Below, piece after piece: positions 8,560 to 16,715 of a stretch of 64,000 nt of DNA. Position 1 is the stretch's first letter; every line of letters starts with the position of its first letter. The notes under the pieces are model-generated. The model did no database searches. It was not told the origin of the DNA and saw nothing but the letters and a program-made list of their open reading frames with translations. The stretch spans positions 85,379 to 149,378 of the forward strand of contig JADCCX010000036.1 in NCBI GenBank assembly GCA_020252485.1, written 5' to 3'. Source of the stretch: Methylocystis sp. (GTDB taxonomy: Bacteria > Pseudomonadota > Alphaproteobacteria > Rhizobiales > Beijerinckiaceae). The position numbers and the translations under genes were made by a program.

Positions 8560-8882
8560 TCAGGGTGCTTTCGGCGGGCGGCGGCCCGCCCTTGGCGGCA
8601 GGGTCTTCAGATATTCCGCCATGGCGCGCCGGTCTTCGAATCCGGCGGGAACATCGCCTTGAATTTCGGCGCATGGTCCTCGACGACTTTGACGTAAGCC
8701 TGGAAGGCCGCAAGATCGAACGGAACCTGATCGCGCGTCATCCGGAAGGGAGGCACTCCGGCTTTCGCTATGATGCGCATTTCTTCCCTGCGCTGCTTGA
8801 TGATATCGGCATTCTGCGCATGGGCCATCGTTGCGCCGGTGATCATCAGGCAAAGAATGGAAACTGGTTTGGCAAGCCGCAT
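8560..8882 (-). pseudogene. Remnant of a cytochrome c'-type gene, truncated before the heme site
   Basis: The reading frame from 8882 to 8607 encodes a signal peptide (LAKPVSILCLMITGATMAHA) and then the first half of a cytochrome c'/c556 helix bundle: ADIIKQRREEMRIIAKAG, VPFDLAAFQAYVKVVEDHAP and KFKAMFPPDSKTG. It then stops after APWRNI, so the C-terminal CxxCH heme-binding helix is missing. In another frame across the same junction the sequence reads RRAMAEYLKTLPPR, which resembles the end of a class I cytochrome c. I infer a deletion that joined two adjacent cytochrome genes out of frame. It lies directly downstream of the orphan CoxL-like gene and may be what is left of its electron-transfer partners. 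Confidence 0.55.
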
Positions 8883-8966
8883 ATCTTTCCTCCGGGTCTT
8901 AAGCTCCCGATGTTAGCCATCTCAGGTCAGGCCAGCAGAGGCAATGCTTTGCACCCTTGTCAGAAT

Positions 8967-11291
8967 TCACGATTTTGTTTGCGTCCCTGCAATCGCCTGC
9001 CAGATCCGTTCCGGCGTGGCCGGCATGTCGATATGCGTGATTCCATAGGCGCGGTTCAGCGCATCCACGACCGCGTTCATGATCGCGGGACATGAGCCGA
9101 TGGAGCCCGCTTCGCCCGCACCCTTGATGCCGAGCGGATTGGTGGTCGATGGCACATTGCGCGTGGTGAAGGAGATCGGCGCCATATTGTCGGCGCGCGG
9201 CATGGCGTAATCCATGAAGGATGCGGTCAGGAGCTGGCCGGAACTGTCGAACACCGTGCGCTCCAGCAGCGCCTGACCGAGGCCCTGCACCACGCCGCCA
9301 TGCACCTGGCCGGCGAGCAGCAGCGGGTTCACGGTGACGCCGAAATCATCGACGATCGTGTAGTCAAGTATGCTGACGACGCCTGTCGCAGGGTCGATCT
9401 CGACCTCGGCAACATGCGTGCCGTTGGGATAGGTGGCATCGGGCGGCACGAATTCGCTCGTGGCCGCCAGCATTTCGGGCGTGGCCTTCGGCAGCGCGGC
9501 GACCTCCGAGAAGGTCAACCCCTTGTCGGTGCCCGCCACGGTCACGCGCCCGGCGGCCAGCACCAGATCGCCGACGGCGGCCTCGAGCTTTTCCGAGGCC
9601 AGATCCTTGAGCTTGTCGGCGAGGCCTTCGGACGCCCGGTAGGCCGAGACGGCGCCGACCGGAATCGAGCGGGAGCCGCCGGTGCCGTGGCCAGTCTTCA
9701 CACGGTCGGTGTCACCCTGCACGACGGTCACCTGCTCGGGCGGGATATCCAGCGCCTGGCTCACCGCCTGCGCATAGGCTGTCATGTGGCCCTGGCCGTT
9801 CGACTGGGTGCCGATCAGCACCGTCACGCCGCCATCACTGCCGAGCGAGACCTCGACATCCTCGCCGGAGCCCCAGGCCGTGCATTCGATGTAGCTCGCG
9901 AAGCCGAAGCCGCGCAGTTTTCCGGCCTTCTTCGATACCCTCAGCCGCGCGGCGAAGCCCGTCTGATCCGCCTTCTCGAGCGCCGAGCGCATGTGGCCCT
10001 CGAATTCGCCGACATCGTAGGTGCGCTTGGTCTGCGTCTTGTAGGGCATGGAGCCGGGCTTGACGAAATTGCGGGCGCGGATCGCCTCGGGCTTCAGGCC
10101 AAGCTTGCGCGCGCAAAGATCTACAAGCCGCTCCAGCACATAGGCCGCCTCGGGCCGCCCCGCGCCGCGGTAGGCGTCGATCGGCACGGTATGAGTGTAG
10201 ATGCCCTGACAGCGCACGAACATCGCCTTGATGTCGTAGGGGCCCGTCGCCATCGTGGCGCCGAGCCAGGGGATATAGGGCCCATATTGCGAGGCATAGG
10301 CGCCGAGATTGCCCATGATGTGGACGCGCATGGCGAGGAACTTGCCGCGCGCATCGAGAGCCATTTCAGCCGTCGTCAGGTTGTCGCGGCCATGCGCGCA
10401 GGAGAGGAAATGCTCGGTGCGCTCCTGCGTCCATTTCACCGGGCGGTTCAACGCCTTCGCCGCGAAGAGGACGAGCGGATACTCACGGTAATTGAAGCTC
10501 TTGGTGCCGAAGCCGCCGCCCACATCCGGCGTGATGACGCGCAGCTTCTCCGGCCCGATCCCCATGATCTTGGCGACCGCGCCCTGGATGCCATGGACGC
10601 CCTGGGAGCCCAGCGTCAGGGTATAGCGCTTGTCCTTCGCATCATACGCGCCGATGCAGGCGCGCGTCTCCATGTAATTGGTGATCAGCCGGTTGTTGTC
10701 GACCGTCAACGTCACGACATGCGCGGCCTTGGCGAAGGCCGCATCGGCCTCTTCCTTGCTGCCGAGCGTCTGGTCATAGGCGATATTGCCGGGCGCCGCC
10801 TTGCTCCAGACGGTGACCGCCTTCGGCTTGATCGCATCGGCGATCGTAGTGACCACGGGCAGGGGGCTGTAATCGATGGTGATCGCCTCCGCCGCATCGC
10901 GCGCTACCGCCAGCGAATCAGCAACGATCATGGCGACCGCGTCGCCGACATGCATGACCTTGCCTTTGCAAAGCAGCGGCCATTCCGGCGCCTCCATCAG
11001 CTGGCCATCGGCCTTCTGCATGGGGGCCGCGCAGGCGACGCCCGGCATGTCGCCGAGATCGCCGGCTGTGAAGACGGCGAGCACGCCTTTCATCGCTTTC
11101 GCGGCGGACGCGCCGGTGATGGTGAAGGTCGCATGGGCATGCGGCGAGCGCAGGATGAAGGCATGCGCCGCCCTCTGCGTGAGGATGTCATCCGTGTAGC
11201 TCCCGGCGCCGGTGACGAATTTATGGTCCTCGACGCGGCGGACCGGCTGGCCGATGCCGAATTTCTTCATATTGCCTGGGTGAATCGTCAT
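8967..11291 (-). CDS. Form II CoxL-like molybdopterin-binding subunit (xanthine dehydrogenase family)
   Basis: A 774-residue large subunit of a molybdenum hydroxylase. The a/b hammerhead domain is N-terminal (KFGIGQPVRRVEDHKFVTGA), followed by the molybdopterin-binding region: GGGFGTKSF, the AYRGAGRPEAAYVLERLVDL active-site loop, TQSNGQGH, HGTGGSRSIPVG and the catalytic Glu in GAGEAGSIGS. AYRGAGR is the form II signature, in contrast to AYxCSFR of true form I CO dehydrogenases. The natural substrate is therefore unknown, probably an aldehyde or heterocycle. The usual FAD (CoxM) and 2Fe-2S (CoxS) genes are not adjacent, so the subunit must borrow partners encoded elsewhere or be non-functional. 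A cupin-type XRE regulator lies just upstream on the same strand. Confidence 0.93.
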   Translation of the reverse strand: MTIHPGNMKKFGIGQPVRRVEDHKFVTGAGSYTDDILTQRAAHAFILRSPHAHATFTITGASAAKAMKGVLAVFTAGDLGDMPGVACAAPMQKADGQLMEAPEWPLLCKGKVMHVGDAVAMIVADSLAVARDAAEAITIDYSPLPVVTTIADAIKPKAVTVWSKAAPGNIAYDQTLGSKEEADAAFAKAAHVVTLTVDNNRLITNYMETRACIGAYDAKDKRYTLTLGSQGVHGIQGAVAKIMGIGPEKLRVITPDVGGGFGTKSFNYREYPLVLFAAKALNRPVKWTQERTEHFLSCAHGRDNLTTAEMALDARGKFLAMRVHIMGNLGAYASQYGPYIPWLGATMATGPYDIKAMFVRCQGIYTHTVPIDAYRGAGRPEAAYVLERLVDLCARKLGLKPEAIRARNFVKPGSMPYKTQTKRTYDVGEFEGHMRSALEKADQTGFAARLRVSKKAGKLRGFGFASYIECTAWGSGEDVEVSLGSDGGVTVLIGTQSNGQGHMTAYAQAVSQALDIPPEQVTVVQGDTDRVKTGHGTGGSRSIPVGAVSAYRASEGLADKLKDLASEKLEAAVGDLVLAAGRVTVAGTDKGLTFSEVAALPKATPEMLAATSEFVPPDATYPNGTHVAEVEIDPATGVVSILDYTIVDDFGVTVNPLLLAGQVHGGVVQGLGQALLERTVFDSSGQLLTASFMDYAMPRADNMAPISFTTRNVPSTTNPLGIKGAGEAGSIGSCPAIMNAVVDALNRAYGITHIDMPATPERIWQAIAGTQTKS

Positions 11292-11386
11292 GGGTTTGCC
11301 TCTGCAATTGGTGGTCTAGCCTAGCATGGGATTGCTCGCAGGAAAGGGGAAAGCTGCCGCGTCACCTGTCGAAAATGACGCGCTGG

Positions 11387-12004
11387 CTATTCCATCACCG
11401 CCGCTTTCAGGATGCAGACCATGGTGGCGCGGGCAGGCTCGCTGCCGCGATTGCGGATGACATGCGGCCTGTCGCAGCGGTAGCGCAAGGTTTCACCTGC
11501 GACCGCCGTATCGATGATGCCCGCCACCTCGACCTCGAGCGCCCCGGTGAGGACCGACAGGCATTCGATTGAGCCCCGCTGGTGGGCGTCGCTCTCCAGC
11601 ACGCCGCCTGGCTGCGCTTCGAAATCATACCATTGCAGCCATTCGACCGTCTTGATCCAGCCGATGATGGCGAGCCGGCAGCGGCCATCGTCGGAGGTCA
11701 GGATCGGCGTGTCGTTGCGGGAGGATTTCTCGACGAATGGTTCGTCGTCGCTCTGCACCAGAAACCGGTCGATTGAGATATCGAGGGCCTGCGACAGCCG
11801 CCAGATGGTCGCCAGCGTCGGATTCGTCTCGTTGCGCTCGATCTGGCTGATGATGGATTTCGCCACGCCGGATTGGTCGGCGAGCTCCGACAGCGACATG
11901 TTGTAGGACTTGCGCAGGCGCTGGATGGTGCGGCCAAGCTGGCCGGAAAGGGCCTGTGCGCCGGCGTCCATCGTCTTTGACCGTTCCTTGCCCTCAATCC
12001 CCAT
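11387..12004 (-). CDS. XRE-family transcriptional regulator with C-terminal cupin domain
   Basis: A 205-residue regulator. Residues about 22-76 form a helix-turn-helix of the XRE type (LGRTIQRLRKSYNMSLSELA, GVAKSIISQIERNETNPTL, TIWRLSQALDISIDRFL). Residues about 125-200 form a small cupin barrel (AQPGGVLESDAHQRGSIECL) that probably senses a small metabolite. This PuuR/SutR-like architecture often controls catabolic or oxidoreductase genes nearby. It lies 95 bases upstream of the CoxL-like gene in the same direction and may control it. AACGA/TCGTT dyads in its own promoter suggest autoregulation. Confidence 0.9.
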   Translation of the reverse strand: MGIEGKERSKTMDAGAQALSGQLGRTIQRLRKSYNMSLSELADQSGVAKSIISQIERNETNPTLATIWRLSQALDISIDRFLVQSDDEPFVEKSSRNDTPILTSDDGRCRLAIIGWIKTVEWLQWYDFEAQPGGVLESDAHQRGSIECLSVLTGALEVEVAGIIDTAVAGETLRYRCDRPHVIRNRGSEPARATMVCILKAAVME

Positions 12005-12038
12005 GCTTCGGCTCCGTCGCGGTTCGTTCCTCTATCCG

Positions 12039-12050
12039 AACGAAATCGTT
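12039..12050. promoter_or_regulatory. Possible operator of the XRE-cupin regulator
   Basis: AACGAAATCGTT is a dyad of AACGA/TCGTT half-sites. Further GAACGA half-sites occur at about 12060-12066 and 12082-12088, all within 90 bases upstream of the regulator start. Clustered dyads before an XRE gene are typical of autoregulation. Binding is inferred only. Confidence 0.3.
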
Positions 12051-12134
12051 TCGAATGACGAACGATATGTGCCTGAAGGAGGGAACGATTTCAAGAGGCG
12101 GCGCCACGCGAGCGGACTTTCCGACGCTGGATCG

Positions 12135-13091
12135 TCAGATGGCGCGGTTGGGTCCGCTTTCCTTCTGCCGGCGGCGGTCGAGGCCCAGCTGCCGCTCGCG
12201 CCAGATCACATAGATGCCGGCCGCCACAACGATGCTGGCGCCGATCATGATGATCGACTGCGGCAATTCGCCGAACAGGAACCAGCCGACGATGATCGCC
12301 CAGATCATGCTGACGTAATCGAAAGGCGCGATCAGTGATGCATCCGCGTAGCGGAAGCTCTGGGTCAGCGTGATCTGGCCGATGCCGCCCATGATTCCCA
12401 TCAGAACGAGGAGAATCGCATCATTCTGGCTGGGCCAGCGCCAGGCGAAGAAGGGGTTGAACCAGCCCAGCAGCAGCGTGGCGAGGCCGATCAGCGTCGT
12501 CAGCAGCATGAAATAGGAGACGATGGCGCCGGTCGTTTCGGTCTGCGTCAGCTTGCGGGTCTCAATGGTTGCGAAGCCTGCGGCAATGGCGCCGAGCATG
12601 CCGAATCCGGCGCCGATCATGCGCATCTGCGTATGGGGGGCGGTGGCGTCGAAATAGGGGTACAACATCACCAGAACGCCGAGGAAGCCAACGGCGACGG
12701 CGCTCCAGCGGTAGACCCGCACGGTCTCCTTCAGGATCACCGCGGCCAGAACCACCGTGAAGAGGGGAGCGGCATAGCTGATGGCCGTGGCATCGGCCAA
12801 GGGCAGCAGAATGAGCGCTGTGAAGCCCGAGAACATCCCGATCGAACCGAAGAAGCCGCGCCGGGCATGATTGGCGAGGCTCGATGTCGCGAAGGCGCGG
12901 CGCAGGTCGCCGCGCCAGCCGAGCCAGATGAAAACGGGGATGAGGGCGAAGAGAGACCGGCAGAAGACCGTCTGGCCGACGGGATAATACAAAGGTTCGC
13001 CCGGATGCGCGAAGCCGATCAGCTTGACGGCGGCTGCCATGAACGTGAAGGCGAGTGTCGAAACAAGCTTGAGGCCAATGCCGAGAAACAT
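12135..13091 (-). CDS. EamA/DMT-family transporter
   Basis: An inner-membrane protein of about 318 residues from the Met at 13091; a longer form starting at 13148 would add 19 polar residues. Ten hydrophobic segments are visible in two EamA repeats, with ADATAISYAAPLFTVVLAAV in the first repeat and YADASLIAPFDYVSMIWAII in the second at the equivalent positions. The family exports amino acids, nucleotide precursors or other metabolites. It is on the same strand as the XRE regulator but 130 bases upstream of it. The substrate is unknown. Confidence 0.9.
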   Translation of the reverse strand: MFLGIGLKLVSTLAFTFMAAAVKLIGFAHPGEPLYYPVGQTVFCRSLFALIPVFIWLGWRGDLRRAFATSSLANHARRGFFGSIGMFSGFTALILLPLADATAISYAAPLFTVVLAAVILKETVRVYRWSAVAVGFLGVLVMLYPYFDATAPHTQMRMIGAGFGMLGAIAAGFATIETRKLTQTETTGAIVSYFMLLTTLIGLATLLLGWFNPFFAWRWPSQNDAILLVLMGIMGGIGQITLTQSFRYADASLIAPFDYVSMIWAIIVGWFLFGELPQSIIMIGASIVVAAGIYVIWRERQLGLDRRRQKESGPNRAI

Positions 13092-13206
13092 GGGAACCGA
13101 TTGTCGGGGGTCTGGATCAAGGTAGCCAACCGGGCTTGCCGAGCGCAACCGGTAAAGCGGTCAAGCTGCAACGCGCCGCGTCGCCGGATCAGCCTGCCGC
13201 CGCCCT

Positions 13207-13473
13207 AGGGCGAAAATTCATAATTGGAGGGCGTTTTGATGGGATCAGGGGCCAAAAATGACCGCAAGCGGCTCGCCGCCTTGACGTCCGTCAAGGCCAG
13301 AGGCGGTTGTGAGGCAGTTTTGACCCCTCATCCCACCGCAGGCGCGGCGAATTCGGGCCAGATTGTTCCGCTTGTTCCTCGAAAACCGGACGGTTTCCTT
13401 CGAAACAACCGAAAAAAACTTGTCTCCGAATTCCCTCGCGTCAAAATGCCCTCCAGTTATGAGTTTTCGCCCT
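13207..13473. mobile_element. MITE-like element, copy 1
   Basis: About 265 bp bounded by imperfect terminal inverted repeats of about 33 bp: GGGCGAAAATTCATAATTGG at the left, and on the opposite strand GGGCGAAAACTCATAACTGG at the right. Both ends are flanked by TA, as expected for a Tc1/mariner or IS630-type target duplication. Inside are nested hairpins, including CCTTGACG/CGTCAAGG (13279-13296) and a longer arm pair (about 13240-13262 with 13312-13335). No transposase is encoded, so it is non-autonomous. A second copy (42391-42657) differs at about 16 positions with no indels. The right end abuts the stop codon of the CheZ-like gene. Confidence 0.8.
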
Positions 13474-14569
13474 AGCTGAACAGCCGCGTCCGCTCTTCGA
13501 CCGACATCAGGCGCAGCGCATCGAGCGCCCGCGCCGCCTCCTCTGGTGATAGCTCGCCCCCCGCCCGCACCTTCAGGATCGCCTCGCCGACGGCCGGCTG
13601 ATCGTGCACCAGCTTCAAATGCTCGCCTTCGGCAGCCGCCCGCACCGGCTCCGGCGTTGCGGTCGGCCGCGAGAAGAGGATTTCGTCCACCTCTTCGGCG
13701 GCTGGGGTTTCGACCAGCGACGCGGCGCCGCTCTCGAACTCCCTTTCGATGGCGGGCGGAAGCGTCGTCTCCAGCGTCACGGCTTCGGCCATATCGAGTT
13801 CGACATCCTCATGCCTGGAGGATGTTGCCGGCGCGGCGCGGCCTGCAGCGTCGGGACGGCTTGCGGTTACCGGGAAGGGGTCATCGACAAACGCGATGTC
13901 CACATCGGCCTGGCTCATGGCGGGATGGTTGGCCGGTCTCTTCGCAGGGGGGATGGGCTCGCGATCGAAATCCCAGATGGCGACCATGGCGTTGATGCGC
14001 GTCTCGAGGAAGCCCAGCGTATCGATGATCTTGCGGATGCGCTGCGATGTCAGGTCCTGGAACGAGCAGGCCATGTAGATTTCGGTCGCCCGCTGATCAA
14101 GCCGGTCGCAGGCGGCGCTGTCGACACTGGATTCGCGCAAGGTCCACGCGGCTTCCTGGATGCTTTCCGCCGCCGCGAGGATGGCGGAGGTGGCTTCCTC
14201 CGTTGTGGAGACGATGGCGTCGAGTTCGCCGGAGGCTTCAAGCAGCTTGCCGCCTTCCTTCGAATCATCCGGTTTGATCGCCGCGATTTCCTGGCGGGTG
14301 CGGGCGATCGCTTTCGACATTTCCAGAACATCGAGGCGGAAACGGTCGATTTCCGCTGGTTCCGCGGGGACCGATATCGATTTTTCAATGCGCGACAGCG
14401 CTGTCAGGAGCATGTTCGTGTCGGCCTGGCGGTTGCGCCGTGCGAATTCCTGCAGAAACCAGCGGCCGCGCTCGGTTTCTATGACAGCGAGCTCGATCTG
14501 GTTGTAATCGGCCTCAAAACCCTGTTTTTGGGTCACTATCCCTGTCATCTGGCGTTCCAACCGGGTCAT
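13472..14569 (-). CDS. CheZ-like chemotaxis phosphatase family protein
   Basis: A 365-residue protein, mostly helical in the first 210 residues. The key motif is YMACSFQDLTSQRIRKIIDT at about residues 165-185, which carries the Asp and Gln of the CheZ catalytic D-x-x-x-Q element. It is followed by a long acidic, proline/alanine-rich linker and a C-terminal helix (SPEEAARALDALRLMSVEER). CheZ helps dephosphorylate CheY-P. Alphaproteobacterial forms are longer and divergent, so the partner here could be another response regulator. The last base of its TAG stop is supplied by the right end of MITE-like copy 1. Confidence 0.75.
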   Translation of the reverse strand: MTRLERQMTGIVTQKQGFEADYNQIELAVIETERGRWFLQEFARRNRQADTNMLLTALSRIEKSISVPAEPAEIDRFRLDVLEMSKAIARTRQEIAAIKPDDSKEGGKLLEASGELDAIVSTTEEATSAILAAAESIQEAAWTLRESSVDSAACDRLDQRATEIYMACSFQDLTSQRIRKIIDTLGFLETRINAMVAIWDFDREPIPPAKRPANHPAMSQADVDIAFVDDPFPVTASRPDAAGRAAPATSSRHEDVELDMAEAVTLETTLPPAIEREFESGAASLVETPAAEEVDEILFSRPTATPEPVRAAAEGEHLKLVHDQPAVGEAILKVRAGGELSPEEAARALDALRLMSVEERTRLFS

Positions 14570-14645
14570 AGCCCTGGCTCAGATCCTGAGCGGGGCGGTT
14601 CCAATGTCCCGCAGTGAGCCACGGTTCCCCTAAGGAAAGGTTACC

Positions 14646-15896
14646 GTGTGGCTTCTGTACCAATCAGAAACAACATCCCGGTTGTCTTTCCGTTGCTGGC
14701 GCGCCATTTCTGTCGTCTTGCCGCGACTGGAGCATGCCTTGCTGGATAACCGGCAGATCGACAGCCCCGACATCCCCCCGACCATGACAATCGACGGTCA
14801 GGCATCGGGTCACAGGCTCCGGTTCGCGGGGGACTGGACCATGCGCCATGGACGTGCCGTCGAGAAGCTTATGGAGCAGGCGCTGTCATCGGCGCCAGGC
14901 GCCGGCCGCGTGACGGTCGATCTGTCCGGTATCCGTCGCTTCGACACCATGGGCGCGCTCGTACTCTGCCGCCTGCGGAACAGCTTCGAAGCCAAGTCCG
15001 TGGGCTTCGAAATGACCGGGGTCACGCCGTCTCAGAAGATTCTGCTGACCGAGGTCAATCCGGAAAAGCAGGTGTCGAAGCCGCATCGGTCTATCACGGC
15101 GGTCGATATCCTGACGGATATCGGACAAGGCATGGCGGGCATCGGCCGCGATGTCACCAGCGGCATCAGCTTCCTGGGCGGCTTTGTGCTGGCGCTCGGA
15201 CGCTTGATCATATCGCCATCGCGCTTCCGCTGGCCCGCCCTGGTGAAGCAGATCGAATTGTTCGGCTTCCGTTCGGTGCCGATCATCGCGCTGATCTCGT
15301 TCCTCGTGGGCGGCATCATCGCGCAGCAATCGGTCTTCCAGCTCAGGACCTTCGGCACCACCGCCTTTGTGGCCGACCTCCTCGGCATCCTGATCCTGCG
15401 GGAATTGGGCGTGCTGCTGACCTCGATCATGATCGCCGGCCGATCGGGATCCGCAATCACAGCGGAGATCGGCTCGATGAAGATGCGCGAGGAAATCGAC
15501 GCATTGCGGACGATGGGCCTTGATCCGATGGAGGTGCTGATCGTGCCGCGCATCCTGGCGCTGGTGATCTCGCTGCCCATTCTCACCTTCATCGCTTCGA
15601 TGTCGGGGCTGCTGGGCGGCGGTCTTGTGGCCTGGGTCTACGGCGATGTGAGCCCAGATGTCTTCCTGGCGCGGCTGCAGGGCGCCATCAAGCTGAACAC
15701 CTTCATGGTCGGCATGTACAAGGCCCCGGTGATGGCATTGGTGATCGGCCTGATCGCCAGCATCGAGGGCATGGCCGTGCGGGGCTCAGCCGAATCGCTC
15801 GGCCGGCAGACGACCGCCTCGGTGGTGAAGGCAATCTTCATGGTGATCGTCGTCGACGGTCTTTTCGCCATGTTCTTCGCGGCAATACGCTACTGA
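14646..15896 (+). CDS. mlaE: MlaE-type ABC permease with N-terminal STAS domain
   Basis: A 416-residue permease of an MCE/Mla lipid transport system of the inner membrane. A STAS-like domain (about residues 45-135, [20 protein letters not shown]) precedes a membrane part with [17 protein letters not shown], the conserved [40 protein letters not shown] and the final [12 protein letters not shown]. The STAS and permease fusion is frequent in alphaproteobacteria. I kept the GTG at 14646 because AAGGAAAGG precedes it; an internal ATG at 14784 would still keep the STAS domain. The stop overlaps mlaF (TGATG). Confidence 0.92.
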   Translation: MWLLYQSETTSRLSFRCWRAISVVLPRLEHALLDNRQIDSPDIPPTMTIDGQASGHRLRFAGDWTMRHGRAVEKLMEQALSSAPGAGRVTVDLSGIRRFDTMGALVLCRLRNSFEAKSVGFEMTGVTPSQKILLTEVNPEKQVSKPHRSITAVDILTDIGQGMAGIGRDVTSGISFLGGFVLALGRLIISPSRFRWPALVKQIELFGFRSVPIIALISFLVGGIIAQQSVFQLRTFGTTAFVADLLGILILRELGVLLTSIMIAGRSGSAITAEIGSMKMREEIDALRTMGLDPMEVLIVPRILALVISLPILTFIASMSGLLGGGLVAWVYGDVSPDVFLARLQGAIKLNTFMVGMYKAPVMALVIGLIASIEGMAVRGSAESLGRQTTASVVKAIFMVIVVDGLFAMFFAAIRY

Positions 15897-16687
15897 TGAT
15901 GAAACCCAAGCTGGAAAACCGCGAAAAGGAAGAGGTGATCACCGTGCGCGACCTGGCGGTCGGCTTCGGCGATCATCTGGTCAACGACGGCCTGTCGCTC
16001 GATGTTTACCGCGGCGAAATCCTTGGCGTCGTCGGCGCCTCGGGCACCGGCAAGTCGGTCCTTCTGCGCACGATCGTCGGCCTGCTCGCCAAGAAGCGGG
16101 GCACGATTGAGGTGTTCGGCCAGAACATGCAGGATTTGTCCGAATCGGCGCGACAGGCCATCGAAAAGCGCTGGGGCATCCTGTTCCAGCAAGGCGCGCT
16201 CTTTTCCGCGCTCACCGTGAAGCAGAACATTCAATTGCCGATGCGTGAACACCTCGATCTGTCCGAAGCAATGCTTGATGACCTCGCCATGATGAAGATC
16301 GAGATGGTCGGCCTGAAGGCTGATGCGGCGGAAAAGCTTCCCTCCGAGCTTTCGGGCGGCATGATCAAGCGCGCGGCCCTTGCCCGGGCGCTGGCGCTCG
16401 ATCCGGAGATCGTCTTCCTCGACGAACCAACCTCAGGCCTCGATCCGATCGGTGCGGGCGATTTCGATGCGCTGACGGCGACACTGCAGAAGACTTTGGG
16501 CTTGACGGTCTTCATGGTAACGCACGACCTTGATAGTCTGAACACGATCTGTGATCGAATCGTGGCTCTTGGCGAGGGGAAGGTGCTGGCTTCCGGATCG
16601 ATGGAAGACATGGTCAAGGCCGAACATCCCTGGCTCAAGGCCTATTTCACCGGGCCGAGGGCGCATCGCGCCTTCGGCGCAATGTAG
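15896..16687 (+). CDS. mlaF: MlaF-type ABC transporter ATP-binding protein
   Basis: A 263-residue ATPase that powers phospholipid transport between inner and outer membrane. Walker [11 protein letters not shown] at about residues 48-57, Q-loop [13 protein letters not shown], signature [20 protein letters not shown], Walker [14 protein letters not shown] and switch histidine MVTHD are all intact. It overlaps the permease gene and precedes the MCE protein, forming an mlaE-mlaF-mlaD operon. The alanine and methionine in the signature ([13 protein letters not shown]) are typical for the Mla branch rather than drug exporters. Confidence 0.96.
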   Translation: MMKPKLENREKEEVITVRDLAVGFGDHLVNDGLSLDVYRGEILGVVGASGTGKSVLLRTIVGLLAKKRGTIEVFGQNMQDLSESARQAIEKRWGILFQQGALFSALTVKQNIQLPMREHLDLSEAMLDDLAMMKIEMVGLKADAAEKLPSELSGGMIKRAALARALALDPEIVFLDEPTSGLDPIGAGDFDALTATLQKTLGLTVFMVTHDLDSLNTICDRIVALGEGKVLASGSMEDMVKAEHPWLKAYFTGPRAHRAFGAM

Positions 16688-16715
16688 TTTTCGGCCGTAT
16701 TTCGCAAGGATCTGC

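Noticed and set aside
9300..11324. A 674-residue plus-strand ORF opposite the CoxL-like gene
   Set aside because: Shadow of the recognised molybdoenzyme gene; no motifs.
13224..13475. An 83-residue ORF running through MITE-like copy 1, with a matching ORF in copy 2
   Set aside because: About half of the 16 differences between copies change the protein (8 of 83 residues), there is no family match, and the element is built from inverted repeats, so the open frame is probably incidental.
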